NCBI GenBank assembly: GCA_001899085.1
Contig: MKVB01000006.1
Coordinates: 496,160 to 560,159 of the forward strand
Reading direction: 5' to 3'
DNA length: 64,000 nucleotides
DNA from: Devosia sp. 66-14
Lineage (GTDB): Bacteria > Pseudomonadota > Alphaproteobacteria > Rhizobiales > Devosiaceae
Below the pieces are notes generated by a model, which was not told where the DNA came from, made no database searches, and was given only the letters and a program-made list of their open reading frames with translations. The translations under genes and the position numbers were made by a program. Shown here piece by piece: positions 56,936 through 64,000 of this stretch. Each line of letters starts with the position of its first letter. Within the stretch, counting starts at the first letter, position 1.

Positions 56936-57685
56936 CTAGGAACGCAGCCGGCGCTGACCGGTGCGGGCCATCAGGACCCGCTCGAGCGCCGACAGCGCAT
57001 CATAGATCAGAACCGCCATCACGCCGACCACCAGGCCGCCCTGGGCGATGAAGGCGATGTTGTTGCTGAGCAGCCCGGCGATGATCACCTCGCCCAGCGT
57101 CGAGGCGGCAACCGTCGAGCCGATGGTGGCGGTCGCCACGGAGATCACGACGGACAGGCGGATGCCGGCGAGGATCACCGGGGTCGCCAGCGGCAGCTCC
57201 ACGCCCAGCAAGCGCTGCCGGTCGGTCATACCGACGCCGCGTGCGGCCTCGGTCACCGCCGGCGGCAAGGTGGTGAGGCCGGTCAGCGCGTTCTCGAAGA
57301 TCGGCAGCAGCCCATAGAGGAACAGCGCCACCAAAGTCGGCGCAGTGCCGAAGCCGAGCACCGGCACGGCCAGCGCCAGTACCGCCACGGGCGGAAAGGT
57401 CTGGCCGATATTGGCGAGCGAGCGGCTCAGCGGCAGGAACTCGGCTCCGAACGGTCGGGTGACGAGGATGGCGAGCCCCACCGCCAGCAGCGTCGACGCG
57501 ATGGTGGCGATGGCGACGATGGTCAGGTGGCTGAGGGTCAGGTTGAGCAGCGAGTTCTGCACATAGATCGCCGGCTGGCTGTTTTTGGTCAGCGGCTGGA
57601 ACACCCAGGCGAAGCTCGTTGGCGTGACGATGAACGCCACCAACAGCGCCAGGACCACCAGCCGGATGATCAGCCCCGGCTTCAT
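56936..57685 (-). CDS. yehW: ABC transporter permease, YehW type (betaine/osmoprotectant family)
   Basis: Permease of 249 aa with six hydrophobic segments and the quaternary-amine-transporter EAA loop (AARGVGMTDRQRLLGVELPL). It is the smaller permease of an OsmF-YehY-YehX-YehW set; gene order and lengths match E. coli osmF-yehYXW. Its ATG overlaps the ATPase stop by 4 nt. Symbol used by homology; the substrate may differ. Confidence 0.85.
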   Translation of the reverse strand: MKPGLIIRLVVLALLVAFIVTPTSFAWVFQPLTKNSQPAIYVQNSLLNLTLSHLTIVAIATIASTLLAVGLAILVTRPFGAEFLPLSRSLANIGQTFPPVAVLALAVPVLGFGTAPTLVALFLYGLLPIFENALTGLTTLPPAVTEAARGVGMTDRQRLLGVELPLATPVILAGIRLSVVISVATATIGSTVAASTLGEVIIAGLLSNNIAFIAQGGLVVGVMAVLIYDALSALERVLMARTGQRRLRS

Positions 57686-58620
57686 TGCGGGCGCTCGGCC
57701 CTGTGGGCGATGTCGTCGCGCCGGATGCGGCCGATGCTGGCGCCATCGTCATCGACCACCGGCAGCATCTCACGGCCGGTCCACAGGCACTCGGCATAGG
57801 CATCGCGCAGAGAGGCATCGGCCGAGATCGGCTCGCCTTGCGCCGGGCCGGGCTCGACCAGGTCGCGGACCTTGACCAACGACAGCAGGCGGAAGGGGCG
57901 CTCGCCGGTGCCGATCAGTTCGGCGACGAACGGCGTTGCCGGTCGGGCGATGATCTCGTCGGGCGGCGCGTATTGCAGCAGCTTGCCCTTGTCCATCACG
58001 GCGATGCGCGAACCGAGATGGATCGCCTCCTCCATGTCGTGCGTCACCAGGACGATGGTGGTGCCGAAGCGCTTCTGGATGGCGAGCAGGTCCGATTGCG
58101 CCTTGGCGCGGATGATCGGGTCGAGCGCGCCGAACGGCTCGTCCATCAGCAGCAGTTTCGGCTCGGCCGCCAGCGCCCGCGCCACGCCGACACGCTGCTG
58201 CTGGCCGCCCGACAGCTCGCTCGGCATGCGATCGCGGAACTCGGCCGGCGGCAGTTGGAACAGCTCCAGCAATTCATCGACCCGGGCGGCGATCCTGCCC
58301 TTGTCCCAGCCCAGCAGCGTCGGCACGGTGGCGATGTTCTGGCCCACCGTGCGGTGCGGAAACAGTCCATGCCCCTGGATGGCGTAGCCGATGCGGCGGC
58401 GGAGCTCGAAGGCCGGGACGGCCCGGGTGTACTGCCCGTCGATCTTCACCGTGCCGGAGGTCGGCTCGATCAGCCGGTTGATCATCCTGAGGAGCGTGGT
58501 CTTGCCCGACCCCGAGGTGCCGACGATCACCGCGATCTCGCCGTCGGCGACGGTGAGGCTCACATGGTCGACAACGGTCAGCTCGAGATAGTCCTTGGTG
58601 AGGGCTTCGATCTCAATCAC
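57682..58620 (-). CDS. yehX: ABC transporter ATP-binding protein, YehX/OpuCA type
   Basis: ATPase of 312 aa. Walker A GTSGSGKTT, signature LSGGQQQRVG, Walker B LLLMDEPFGALD, and the DPIIRAKAQ helix typical of quaternary-amine transporters. The C-terminal ~60 residues keep one partial CBS-like region (REMLPVVDDDGASIGRI). GTG 58620 overlaps the larger permease stop by 8 nt. Confidence 0.9.
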   Translation of the reverse strand: MIEIEALTKDYLELTVVDHVSLTVADGEIAVIVGTSGSGKTTLLRMINRLIEPTSGTVKIDGQYTRAVPAFELRRRIGYAIQGHGLFPHRTVGQNIATVPTLLGWDKGRIAARVDELLELFQLPPAEFRDRMPSELSGGQQQRVGVARALAAEPKLLLMDEPFGALDPIIRAKAQSDLLAIQKRFGTTIVLVTHDMEEAIHLGSRIAVMDKGKLLQYAPPDEIIARPATPFVAELIGTGERPFRLLSLVKVRDLVEPGPAQGEPISADASLRDAYAECLWTGREMLPVVDDDGASIGRIRRDDIAHRAERPQ

Positions 58621-59800
58621 GGCGCGTATCCTTGGGTGAGACCATTTCGACAATTGCATCGAGCACGACCGCCGCGGCGAAGGCGAGCGCCACGGTTGGC
58701 ACGGCGCCGAGCAGCACCAGGTCCATCGCCGTCTGCCCGACGCCCTGGAACACGAAGACGCCAAAACCGCCGCCACCGATCAGCGCGGCAATGGTGGCGA
58801 GACCGATATTCTGCACCAGCACGATGCGGATGCCGGTGAGGATCACCGGAAAGGCCAGCGGGAACTCGACGGTCGTCAGCCGCTGCCAGTCGGTCATGCC
58901 CATGCCCTTGGCGGCATCATTGGCGGCGGGCGGCACGCCATCGAGGCCGACCACCGTATTGGCGACCACCGGCAGCAGCGAATAGGCAAACAGCGCCACC
59001 ATGGCCGGCGCCGCACCGATGCCGGAGATGCCGACGGCGGAAGCACCGGGGATGTTGGCAGCCACCCAGGCGAGCGGCGCGATCAGGAGGCCGAACAGCG
59101 CAATCGACGGGATGGTCTGGATGGCGTTCAGCACGTTGAGCACCGGCGCGCGCCACGCGTCGCTGCGTTGGCAGAGCACGCCGATGGGGATGCCGGCCAC
59201 CGTTGCCGCGGCGAGCGAGCCCAGCGCCAGCGCCAGATGCGTCTGGGCCTCGCGCCAGAAGGTGTCGCCGCGATTGGCATATTCACGCAGGATCGACAGG
59301 TCGTTCAGCGTGCCCGAGCCGAGCAGCACGGCGAAGAACAGAGCCACCGCCGCCAGCACGCCGATGCGGGTCCACGGCGTCAGCTTCAATCGCGCGATAG
59401 CGTCGGCTGCCAGAAGGGCGAAAGCGAAAACCAGCAGCCAGAAGCCGCCGCCGGGCGAAACGCGGGCGATCTTGTCGCCAGGCGGCGTCAGGAAGGTGCC
59501 GGCATGGCCGATGGCGACGAACAGCAGCGCCAGGACAACAAGGCTGGTGCCGAGCCGCCACAGGGTCGGCGTCCGGAGCAGCGCGATGGCTATGCCTGCG
59601 GCCAGCAGCACAGCGAGGATGGCGGCTTCCCAGCTCGGGAGTGCGGCGAGCAGGCCCTTGGATTCGCCGAGGACGATGCGGTTGGCGCGAAAGGCGGCGA
59701 AGGGCAGGAACGCGGCGATAGCAGCGAGTGCGGCGATCAGCAGGCCGAGCTTGTCGACGGCGAAGCTTCGTGTCGGTACGGCGATAGCAGCGTCGGTCAC
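58613..59800 (-). CDS. yehY: ABC transporter permease, YehY type (long form)
   Basis: Permease of 395 aa. An N-terminal extension of about five hydrophobic segments (residues ~15-170) precedes the six-segment transport domain (LALGSLAAATVAGIPIGVLC) with EAA loop DAAKGMGMTDWQRLTTVEFP. This long form matches YehY. GTG 59800 is preceded by GGAG ~9 nt upstream. Confidence 0.88.
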   Translation of the reverse strand: MTDAAIAVPTRSFAVDKLGLLIAALAAIAAFLPFAAFRANRIVLGESKGLLAALPSWEAAILAVLLAAGIAIALLRTPTLWRLGTSLVVLALLFVAIGHAGTFLTPPGDKIARVSPGGGFWLLVFAFALLAADAIARLKLTPWTRIGVLAAVALFFAVLLGSGTLNDLSILREYANRGDTFWREAQTHLALALGSLAAATVAGIPIGVLCQRSDAWRAPVLNVLNAIQTIPSIALFGLLIAPLAWVAANIPGASAVGISGIGAAPAMVALFAYSLLPVVANTVVGLDGVPPAANDAAKGMGMTDWQRLTTVEFPLAFPVILTGIRIVLVQNIGLATIAALIGGGGFGVFVFQGVGQTAMDLVLLGAVPTVALAFAAAVVLDAIVEMVSPKDTRRD

Positions 59801-59820
59801 CGGTATCGCTCCATACTCGA

Positions 59821-59900
59821 TGTCATCCCTGCGAAAGCAGGGACCCAACTCGCGGCCAGCGCGGGCTGGGCGATGGGTCCCTGCTTTCGCAGGGATGACA
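59821..59900. repeat. palindromic repeat (27-bp perfect inverted arms) between binding-protein and permease genes
   Basis: Arms 59821-59847 and 59874-59900 are perfect complements with the core GTCATCCCTGCGAAAGCAGG, closely related to the GTCATTCCCGCGAAGGCGGG core of the repeats at 31916 and 32357. It sits in the 193-bp gap inside the transport operon, where such structures often set relative mRNA levels. Confidence 0.9.
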
Positions 59901-59993
59901 AGCGGTGGTCGTTGCCGAAGCGCGTCATGCCCAAAACACTAGGGGTGGGCAGTCGTCCTGCCCACCCCCAAAATGCATTGACCGTGCGGCGGC

Positions 59994-60902
59994 TTACTTC
60001 AGGAAGCCGTTGGTCTTCAGCCAGTCGATGGCGACGTCCTTGGCAGCTTCGCCACCGACCTGGATACGGCCGTTGAGCGTCTGCAGGGTGGTCAGGTCGA
60101 GCTTGGCGAAGACCGGCTTCAGCAGCTCTTCGATCTGCGGGTTGGCCTTGAGCACCGCTTCGCGGATGATCGGGGCCGGCTCGTAGACGGGCTGCACGCC
60201 CTTGTCGTCGGTCATGACGACGAGACCCGAGGGGGCGATGCCGCCATCGGTGCCGTAGACCATGGCGGCGTTCACGCCATTGGTCTGCTGCGCGGCTGCG
60301 GCGATGGTCGCCGCCGTATCACCGCCCGAAAGGGTCACCAGCTGGTCCGGCTTCAGGGTGAAGCCATAGACTTCCTGGAACTTGGGCAGCGCGGCCGGCG
60401 ACGAGACGAACTCGGCCGAGGCGGCCAGCTTGATGTTGCCGCCGCCGGCGATGTAGGCGCCGAGCTCGCTGAAGGTCGCGAGCTTGTTGGCATCGGCCAC
60501 GTCCTTGCGGACGGCCACGGCCCAGGTGTTGTTGGCGGGAGCGGGCGACAGCCAGACAATCTTGTTGGCGTCGTAGTCGAGCTTCTTGGCTTCCTCATAC
60601 GCCTTGGCGGCGTCGTTCCACAGCGGATCGTCGGCCTTCTCGAAGAAGAACGCGGCGTTGCCGGTATATTCGGGATAAATGTCGATCTCGCCGGCGATGA
60701 TCGCCTGGCGCACGACGGGCGTGCCGCCGAGCTGGATCTTTTCGGTGACGGCGACACCATTGGCCTGCAGCACCTGGCTGATGATGTTGCCGAGCAAGCC
60801 ACCTTCAGTATCGATCTTCGAGGACACGACGACCTGGGCGTTCGCTGCAGTCACCGTGAAGGCCAGCGCCGCGACGGCGCCGAGCAGTTTCTTCGAAAGC
60901 AT
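59994..60902 (-). CDS. osmF: quaternary-amine ABC transporter substrate-binding protein, OsmF type
   Basis: Periplasmic binding protein of 302 aa, same length as E. coli OsmF. Signal peptide MLSKKLLGAVAALAFTVTAANA. Mature motifs include VVSSKIDTEGGLLGNII, GEIDIYPEYTGNAAFFF and PAPIIREAVLKANP, all typical of OsmF/ProX-type proteins that bind betaines. It is the first transport gene, after the lyase. Ergothioneine and its relatives are trimethyl-histidine betaines, so such a protein is a plausible receptor; the ligand is inferred. Confidence 0.88.
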   Translation of the reverse strand: MLSKKLLGAVAALAFTVTAANAQVVVSSKIDTEGGLLGNIISQVLQANGVAVTEKIQLGGTPVVRQAIIAGEIDIYPEYTGNAAFFFEKADDPLWNDAAKAYEEAKKLDYDANKIVWLSPAPANNTWAVAVRKDVADANKLATFSELGAYIAGGGNIKLAASAEFVSSPAALPKFQEVYGFTLKPDQLVTLSGGDTAATIAAAAQQTNGVNAAMVYGTDGGIAPSGLVVMTDDKGVQPVYEPAPIIREAVLKANPQIEELLKPVFAKLDLTTLQTLNGRIQVGGEAAKDVAIDWLKTNGFLK

Positions 60903-60996
60903 GATGGTCTCCTTATTGTTCCAGCCGTGCAGTCCCTGGGCCGGAATTGGCGCCAAACCTATACGGGCGCCAAACAAAAGTCATACCCCCGGCATG

Positions 60997-62550
60997 CTAC
61001 GCGACCGGCCCCAGTGCGAAAAACTCGTCCAGTGCCGGGATGGGCGCGTGGGAAATCAGTTCCGCCATGGTCTGTTCGGAGCCGAGGTCGCTTTCGATGA
61101 TTTCGACTTCGGCCGAGAGCGGCCGGTCCACCTGATAAAAGGCCGCGTGGGTGCGCACCTTGTCGTAGACCATGCCCGGCACGCCGCTGGGCCGATCCCC
61201 CAGGATGTCCATGGCCTGGGCAGAGAGCAGGCCCTCGAGTGCGGCGAGGCGCTTCAGCGCCCGCACCTGCCGCTCGAAGCGCTCCACCACCAACGGCAGG
61301 AACGACACCTCGTCTTCGAGCCCCGCCGCCACCACCAGTGACTGCGCCGAGACCGGCACCGACATCGACAGCGCCCGAGCGAAGAGCTCGCCGGCCAGCT
61401 TGATGATCGGGCCGAAGCCGGTGGCAATGGCGCCGCGCGGCACCAGGTTGATCGGCAGGTCGCGGCGCGCGCCATTGCTGAGCAGCACGCAGCGGTTGAA
61501 CGAGTTGCGCGCCGCATGGGCCAGCGCCAGTTGCGCGGTCTGCAGGTAGATGGTCACGTCGAGCGGCAGCGAGCCGCCCGAGGTCAGCACCTGCCCGTCG
61601 ACCACCACCGGATTGTCATCGGTGCGGCCAGTGGCAGCGAGCACGGTGCGGCCAGCGACCAGCAGCGTGTCGAAGCCCGAGCCGAACACCTGCGCCATCA
61701 TGCGCAGCGACAGCGGATCCTGCACATGGGTGGCGTTCGGCCAGTCCCAGCCCATGGCGTTGTGGTAGAGCCAGGCGCCGATCTCGGCTTCGCGCTCGGT
61801 CCCCACATGCGCTACGGCCTTCCAGGGGTCGCGCGAGGCGCCGAGCGCGCCGGCAGTGGTCAGGCTGGTGGCGAGCAGCATCCGCATGGCGGTAGCCGCC
61901 GAACGCACCGCTTCGGCGGCGGCGGCAAAGCCCACGGCATTGACGCTGACTGAAGCGAGGCTGTCGCGCGGCGCCATGCGGCAGGGCTTCAGCCCGGCCT
62001 CGGCCAGTGCCGCTTCGGCCGACATGCGCCGGTTCTGGTACACCGCCTCGCCGACCCCGGTCAGCACGGCGCCGATCTGGCCCATCAGCCCGATATCGGC
62101 CGTGCCGATCGAGCCGGTGCGCCGCACCACCGGCACCACGTCCTTGTCGAGCAGCGCCAGGTAGGCATCGACCAGGCCGCGCGAACAACCGACCCGGCCG
62201 GTCAGCGCGGTATTGACGCGGATCGCCATGGCGCTGCGCACCACGGAACTGGGGAACGGCGCTCCGGTGCCGAAATGATGCGCCCGCACCAGCCCGAGAT
62301 TAAACATCTCGAGTTCTTCGGGCGACCATTCGACATCCTTCATGGCGCCGACGCCGGTATTGGCGCCATAGACCGCCTCGCCGCGCGCGATCTTGTCCTC
62401 GACCACCTTGCGGGCGACATCGACGCGCGCCATGGCGGCATCGTCGGCGGCAAGCGAAACCGCCCGTGCCCCGACCCGCGCCAGACTCGCAAAGCTCATG
62501 GGCTTGCCGTCGAGGGAAAGGGTACCGGACTGGGTCTGAAGGTGATGCAT
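60997..62550 (-). CDS. aromatic ammonia-lyase family protein without MIO triad, candidate ergothionase
   Basis: Histidine-ammonia-lyase fold protein of 517 aa. Family landmarks are YGANTGVGAMKD (Tyr61), GLVRAHHFGTG, TDDNPVV and the C-terminal helical bundle. At the MIO site, where lyases have GSxGASGD-L, it reads GSIGTADIGL: Thr150-Ala151-Asp152 instead of Ala-Ser-Gly, so the MIO electrophile cannot form. Ergothionase, which eliminates trimethylamine from ergothioneine, is a known homologue that, as I recall, works by acid/base catalysis without MIO. The neighbouring betaine importer and urocanase-like hydratase support that type of reaction. Confidence 0.88.
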   Translation of the reverse strand: MHHLQTQSGTLSLDGKPMSFASLARVGARAVSLAADDAAMARVDVARKVVEDKIARGEAVYGANTGVGAMKDVEWSPEELEMFNLGLVRAHHFGTGAPFPSSVVRSAMAIRVNTALTGRVGCSRGLVDAYLALLDKDVVPVVRRTGSIGTADIGLMGQIGAVLTGVGEAVYQNRRMSAEAALAEAGLKPCRMAPRDSLASVSVNAVGFAAAAEAVRSAATAMRMLLATSLTTAGALGASRDPWKAVAHVGTEREAEIGAWLYHNAMGWDWPNATHVQDPLSLRMMAQVFGSGFDTLLVAGRTVLAATGRTDDNPVVVDGQVLTSGGSLPLDVTIYLQTAQLALAHAARNSFNRCVLLSNGARRDLPINLVPRGAIATGFGPIIKLAGELFARALSMSVPVSAQSLVVAAGLEDEVSFLPLVVERFERQVRALKRLAALEGLLSAQAMDILGDRPSGVPGMVYDKVRTHAAFYQVDRPLSAEVEIIESDLGSEQTMAELISHAPIPALDEFFALGPVA

Positions 62551-62601
62551 CTGCAGGGATTAGCGGGTGCCGAAGTGCCATGCAATGGGACGGAGAGAGC
62601 G

Positions 62602-63153
62602 TTACACCGGCGCGAAGGTCAGGCCGGACGCGGTTCCTTCAAGCCTTTCCTTCAAGGAAGAGGACGCGATCAAAGCAATGGGCCAACCGTCAACTCTGAA
62701 CAGGTGAGCATTCCCAACGCGTTCTGGATCGATGCGCAACTCAAGCACCATTCGCAGTTCACCCGCCTTTTCGGGTCGCTTACCGCCCTCAGGCCACAAG
62801 GTGTAGACGGAGTTTGCATAGTCGAAGCAGTCTAGAGCACTCGCCACGTTCAGCACCTCGAACCCTGGCACACCGGCTATGTGAACTGGAAAACGCTCGA
62901 CGCTCAAACCGCAGAGAGATTCGAATGTGGCCCCAATTTCTCGTCGGACGACGGGCATATCGAATGGCCCGAAACTGAAGTCCAACTCCAATCCTTGCTG
63001 CAGAACTGCAAGCTCACGGGGCCTCGGTCCTGTGTAGGAGCGTCCCTCCGTGAATGCCCTGGCATCGATCGCCTGCCCCGCCTCATCGGTCGGCTCGGAC
63101 AGAAACCACTGCGGCTGGATAGTGTGGTCGAAACCCAGTCGATAGAAGGGCAT
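62602..63153 (-). CDS. Imm11-like (DUF1629) protein, orphan immunity-type
   Basis: Cytoplasmic protein of 183 aa. C-terminal signature of the Imm11 family: the region around NVASALDCFDYANSVYTLWP, ELRMVLELRIDPERVGNAHL, FRVDGWPIALIASSSLKERL and GLTFAPV. Imm11 proteins protect against polymorphic toxins, usually beside the toxin gene. Here it lies in a metabolic operon between creatininase-family and lyase genes, with no toxin in view. Its coding DNA looks less GC-rich than its neighbours, suggesting transfer. ATG 63153 has AGAGG upstream. Confidence 0.72.
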   Translation of the reverse strand: MPFYRLGFDHTIQPQWFLSEPTDEAGQAIDARAFTEGRSYTGPRPRELAVLQQGLELDFSFGPFDMPVVRREIGATFESLCGLSVERFPVHIAGVPGFEVLNVASALDCFDYANSVYTLWPEGGKRPEKAGELRMVLELRIDPERVGNAHLFRVDGWPIALIASSSLKERLEGTASGLTFAPV

Positions 63154-63176
63154 TCGATAGACCTCTGCGGGTGATA

Positions 63177-63971
63177 CTACCCCCGGCTCCCCGGCAGCGG
63201 ATAGCGCTCCACCTCGCGTAACAGCTCGATGAAGCTGCCGACCGCGGTCTCCACGGTGATCCGTCCCTTGTCGGCAGTCGCCAGGTGCGCGTCGCCGGCG
63301 GTGCCGAGCGGGTTGATGTCGCTGGCGATCCACGCATAGCTCGTTGGCCCGATCGGCCGCATGTATTTGTAGGCCTGCTCGTCGCGCGCCGCGACCGAGG
63401 GGTAATCCTGCAGCTTTTCGCGGTTCACCAGTTCGGGCCTCAGGTGCATCACCACGGAGGTTTCGCTGTCGCCGCCATGGATGCCGTGGCGGTTCTCGAT
63501 GTCGGAATAGATGTCCTTGGGCCAGTACTGGCTCCAGCCGGTCTTCACCGCCAGCATGCCGGCGCGCACCCTGAGTTCGCGGGCCACGATGTCGAGGATC
63601 GAGACGTTGCCGCCATGCGAGTTGACGAACACCACCTTCATGACACCGGCGCGGGCGATCTCGAGCCCGACCTGCGTCCAGGCATCGATCAGGTTGGTGG
63701 CGGTGTGGCTGAGCGTCCCGGTCTGCCAGATATGTTCGTTGGATTTGCCGATCGCCTGCACCGGCAGGATGCGGATATCGAGGTCGGCAGGCGCCCGCTC
63801 GACCAGCAGGTCGAGGTGCCCCTGGTTGATGATGGTGTCGGTCCCGACCGGCAGATGCGGCCCATGCTGCTCGACCGCCGCGGTGGGGAACACCGCTATG
63901 GTCTTCATCGGATCGATGTCATGGAATTCGAAGGCGGAAAAGTCGTTCCACCAGATCTTGCGGTAGCTCAT
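63177..63971 (-). CDS. creatininase family metal-dependent amidohydrolase
   Basis: Protein of 264 aa of the creatininase/formamidase family. Metal ligands E34, H36 and D45 in VEQHGPHLPVGTD fall at the numbering of Pseudomonas creatininase (recalled). NSHGGN and HGGDSETS supply the further His and Glu. It opens or cleaves cyclic or linear amides; the exact substrate is unclear. It is the first visible gene of the 51-64 kb operon, which may continue beyond the window. A ring-opening role on a hydantoin-like intermediate is possible. Confidence 0.88.
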   Translation of the reverse strand: MSYRKIWWNDFSAFEFHDIDPMKTIAVFPTAAVEQHGPHLPVGTDTIINQGHLDLLVERAPADLDIRILPVQAIGKSNEHIWQTGTLSHTATNLIDAWTQVGLEIARAGVMKVVFVNSHGGNVSILDIVARELRVRAGMLAVKTGWSQYWPKDIYSDIENRHGIHGGDSETSVVMHLRPELVNREKLQDYPSVAARDEQAYKYMRPIGPTSYAWIASDINPLGTAGDAHLATADKGRITVETAVGSFIELLREVERYPLPGSRG

Positions 63972-64000
63972 CCAGGATCTTTCGCAGCAAAGCGATCAAA

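Overview
The window is GC-rich and gene-dense, with no rRNA, tRNA, phage or IS genes that I can see. Gene content points to an alphaproteobacterium of the Hyphomicrobiales, probably Devosia-like. This is inferred from a MucR regulator, DUF2336, DUF1491, DUF5330 and TIGR03808-type proteins, a DUF1214/DUF1254 pair, a rhizobial-type (ReAV-like) asparaginase and a Yej peptide/microcin C-type importer. No alignment or database search was run, so all family calls come from reading motifs.

Layout. 1-9729: tail of a probable LacI-type regulator, then a carbohydrate island (LplB/YtcP-type permeases, solute-binding protein, YesL-like membrane protein, GH2 glycosidase, SDR dehydrogenase, probable six-hairpin glycosidase). 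9742-24804: core-type genes (YcgN, PBP1A, DUF1214/1254 pair, DUF2336, DUF1491, peptidoglycan-binding protein with overlapping sensor kinase, SufE, GDPD, MraY-like transferase, shikimate-kinase-like protein), ending with a Cfr-like radical SAM rRNA methyltransferase. 24888-31314: mucR and a seven-gene Mnh/Mrp cation/proton antiporter operon. 31485-41495: MsrB, a GIY-YIG gene bracketed by two copies of a palindromic repeat, oligopeptidase B, superoxide dismutase, a receiver protein, a HerA-like ATPase, a Tat-exported repeat protein and a class 3 asparaginase. 41661-43063: three small secreted proteins, two of them paralogues. 43339-50994: sugar epimerase and isomerase genes followed by yejBEFA.

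The most interesting region is 51175-63971, about 12.8 kb with every gene on the minus strand. In transcription order it encodes a creatininase-family hydrolase, an Imm11-like protein, a histidine-ammonia-lyase homologue lacking the Ala-Ser-Gly triad that forms MIO, an OsmF/YehYXW-type betaine importer, a hydantoinase/dihydroorotase-like hydrolase, an M20 carbamoylase, a DUF917 protein and a divergent urocanase with Ala at the usual active-site Cys. Importer, MIO-less lyase, urocanase-like hydratase, desulfurase-family protein, hydantoinase and N-carbamoyl-amino-acid hydrolase together fit a route degrading ergothioneine, or its S-methyl derivative, to trimethylamine, a sulfur product and glutamate. 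The substrate is inferred, not shown.

Palindromic intergenic repeats of at least two families occur at 31.9-32.5, 51.0, 52.9, 55.4 and 59.8 kb.
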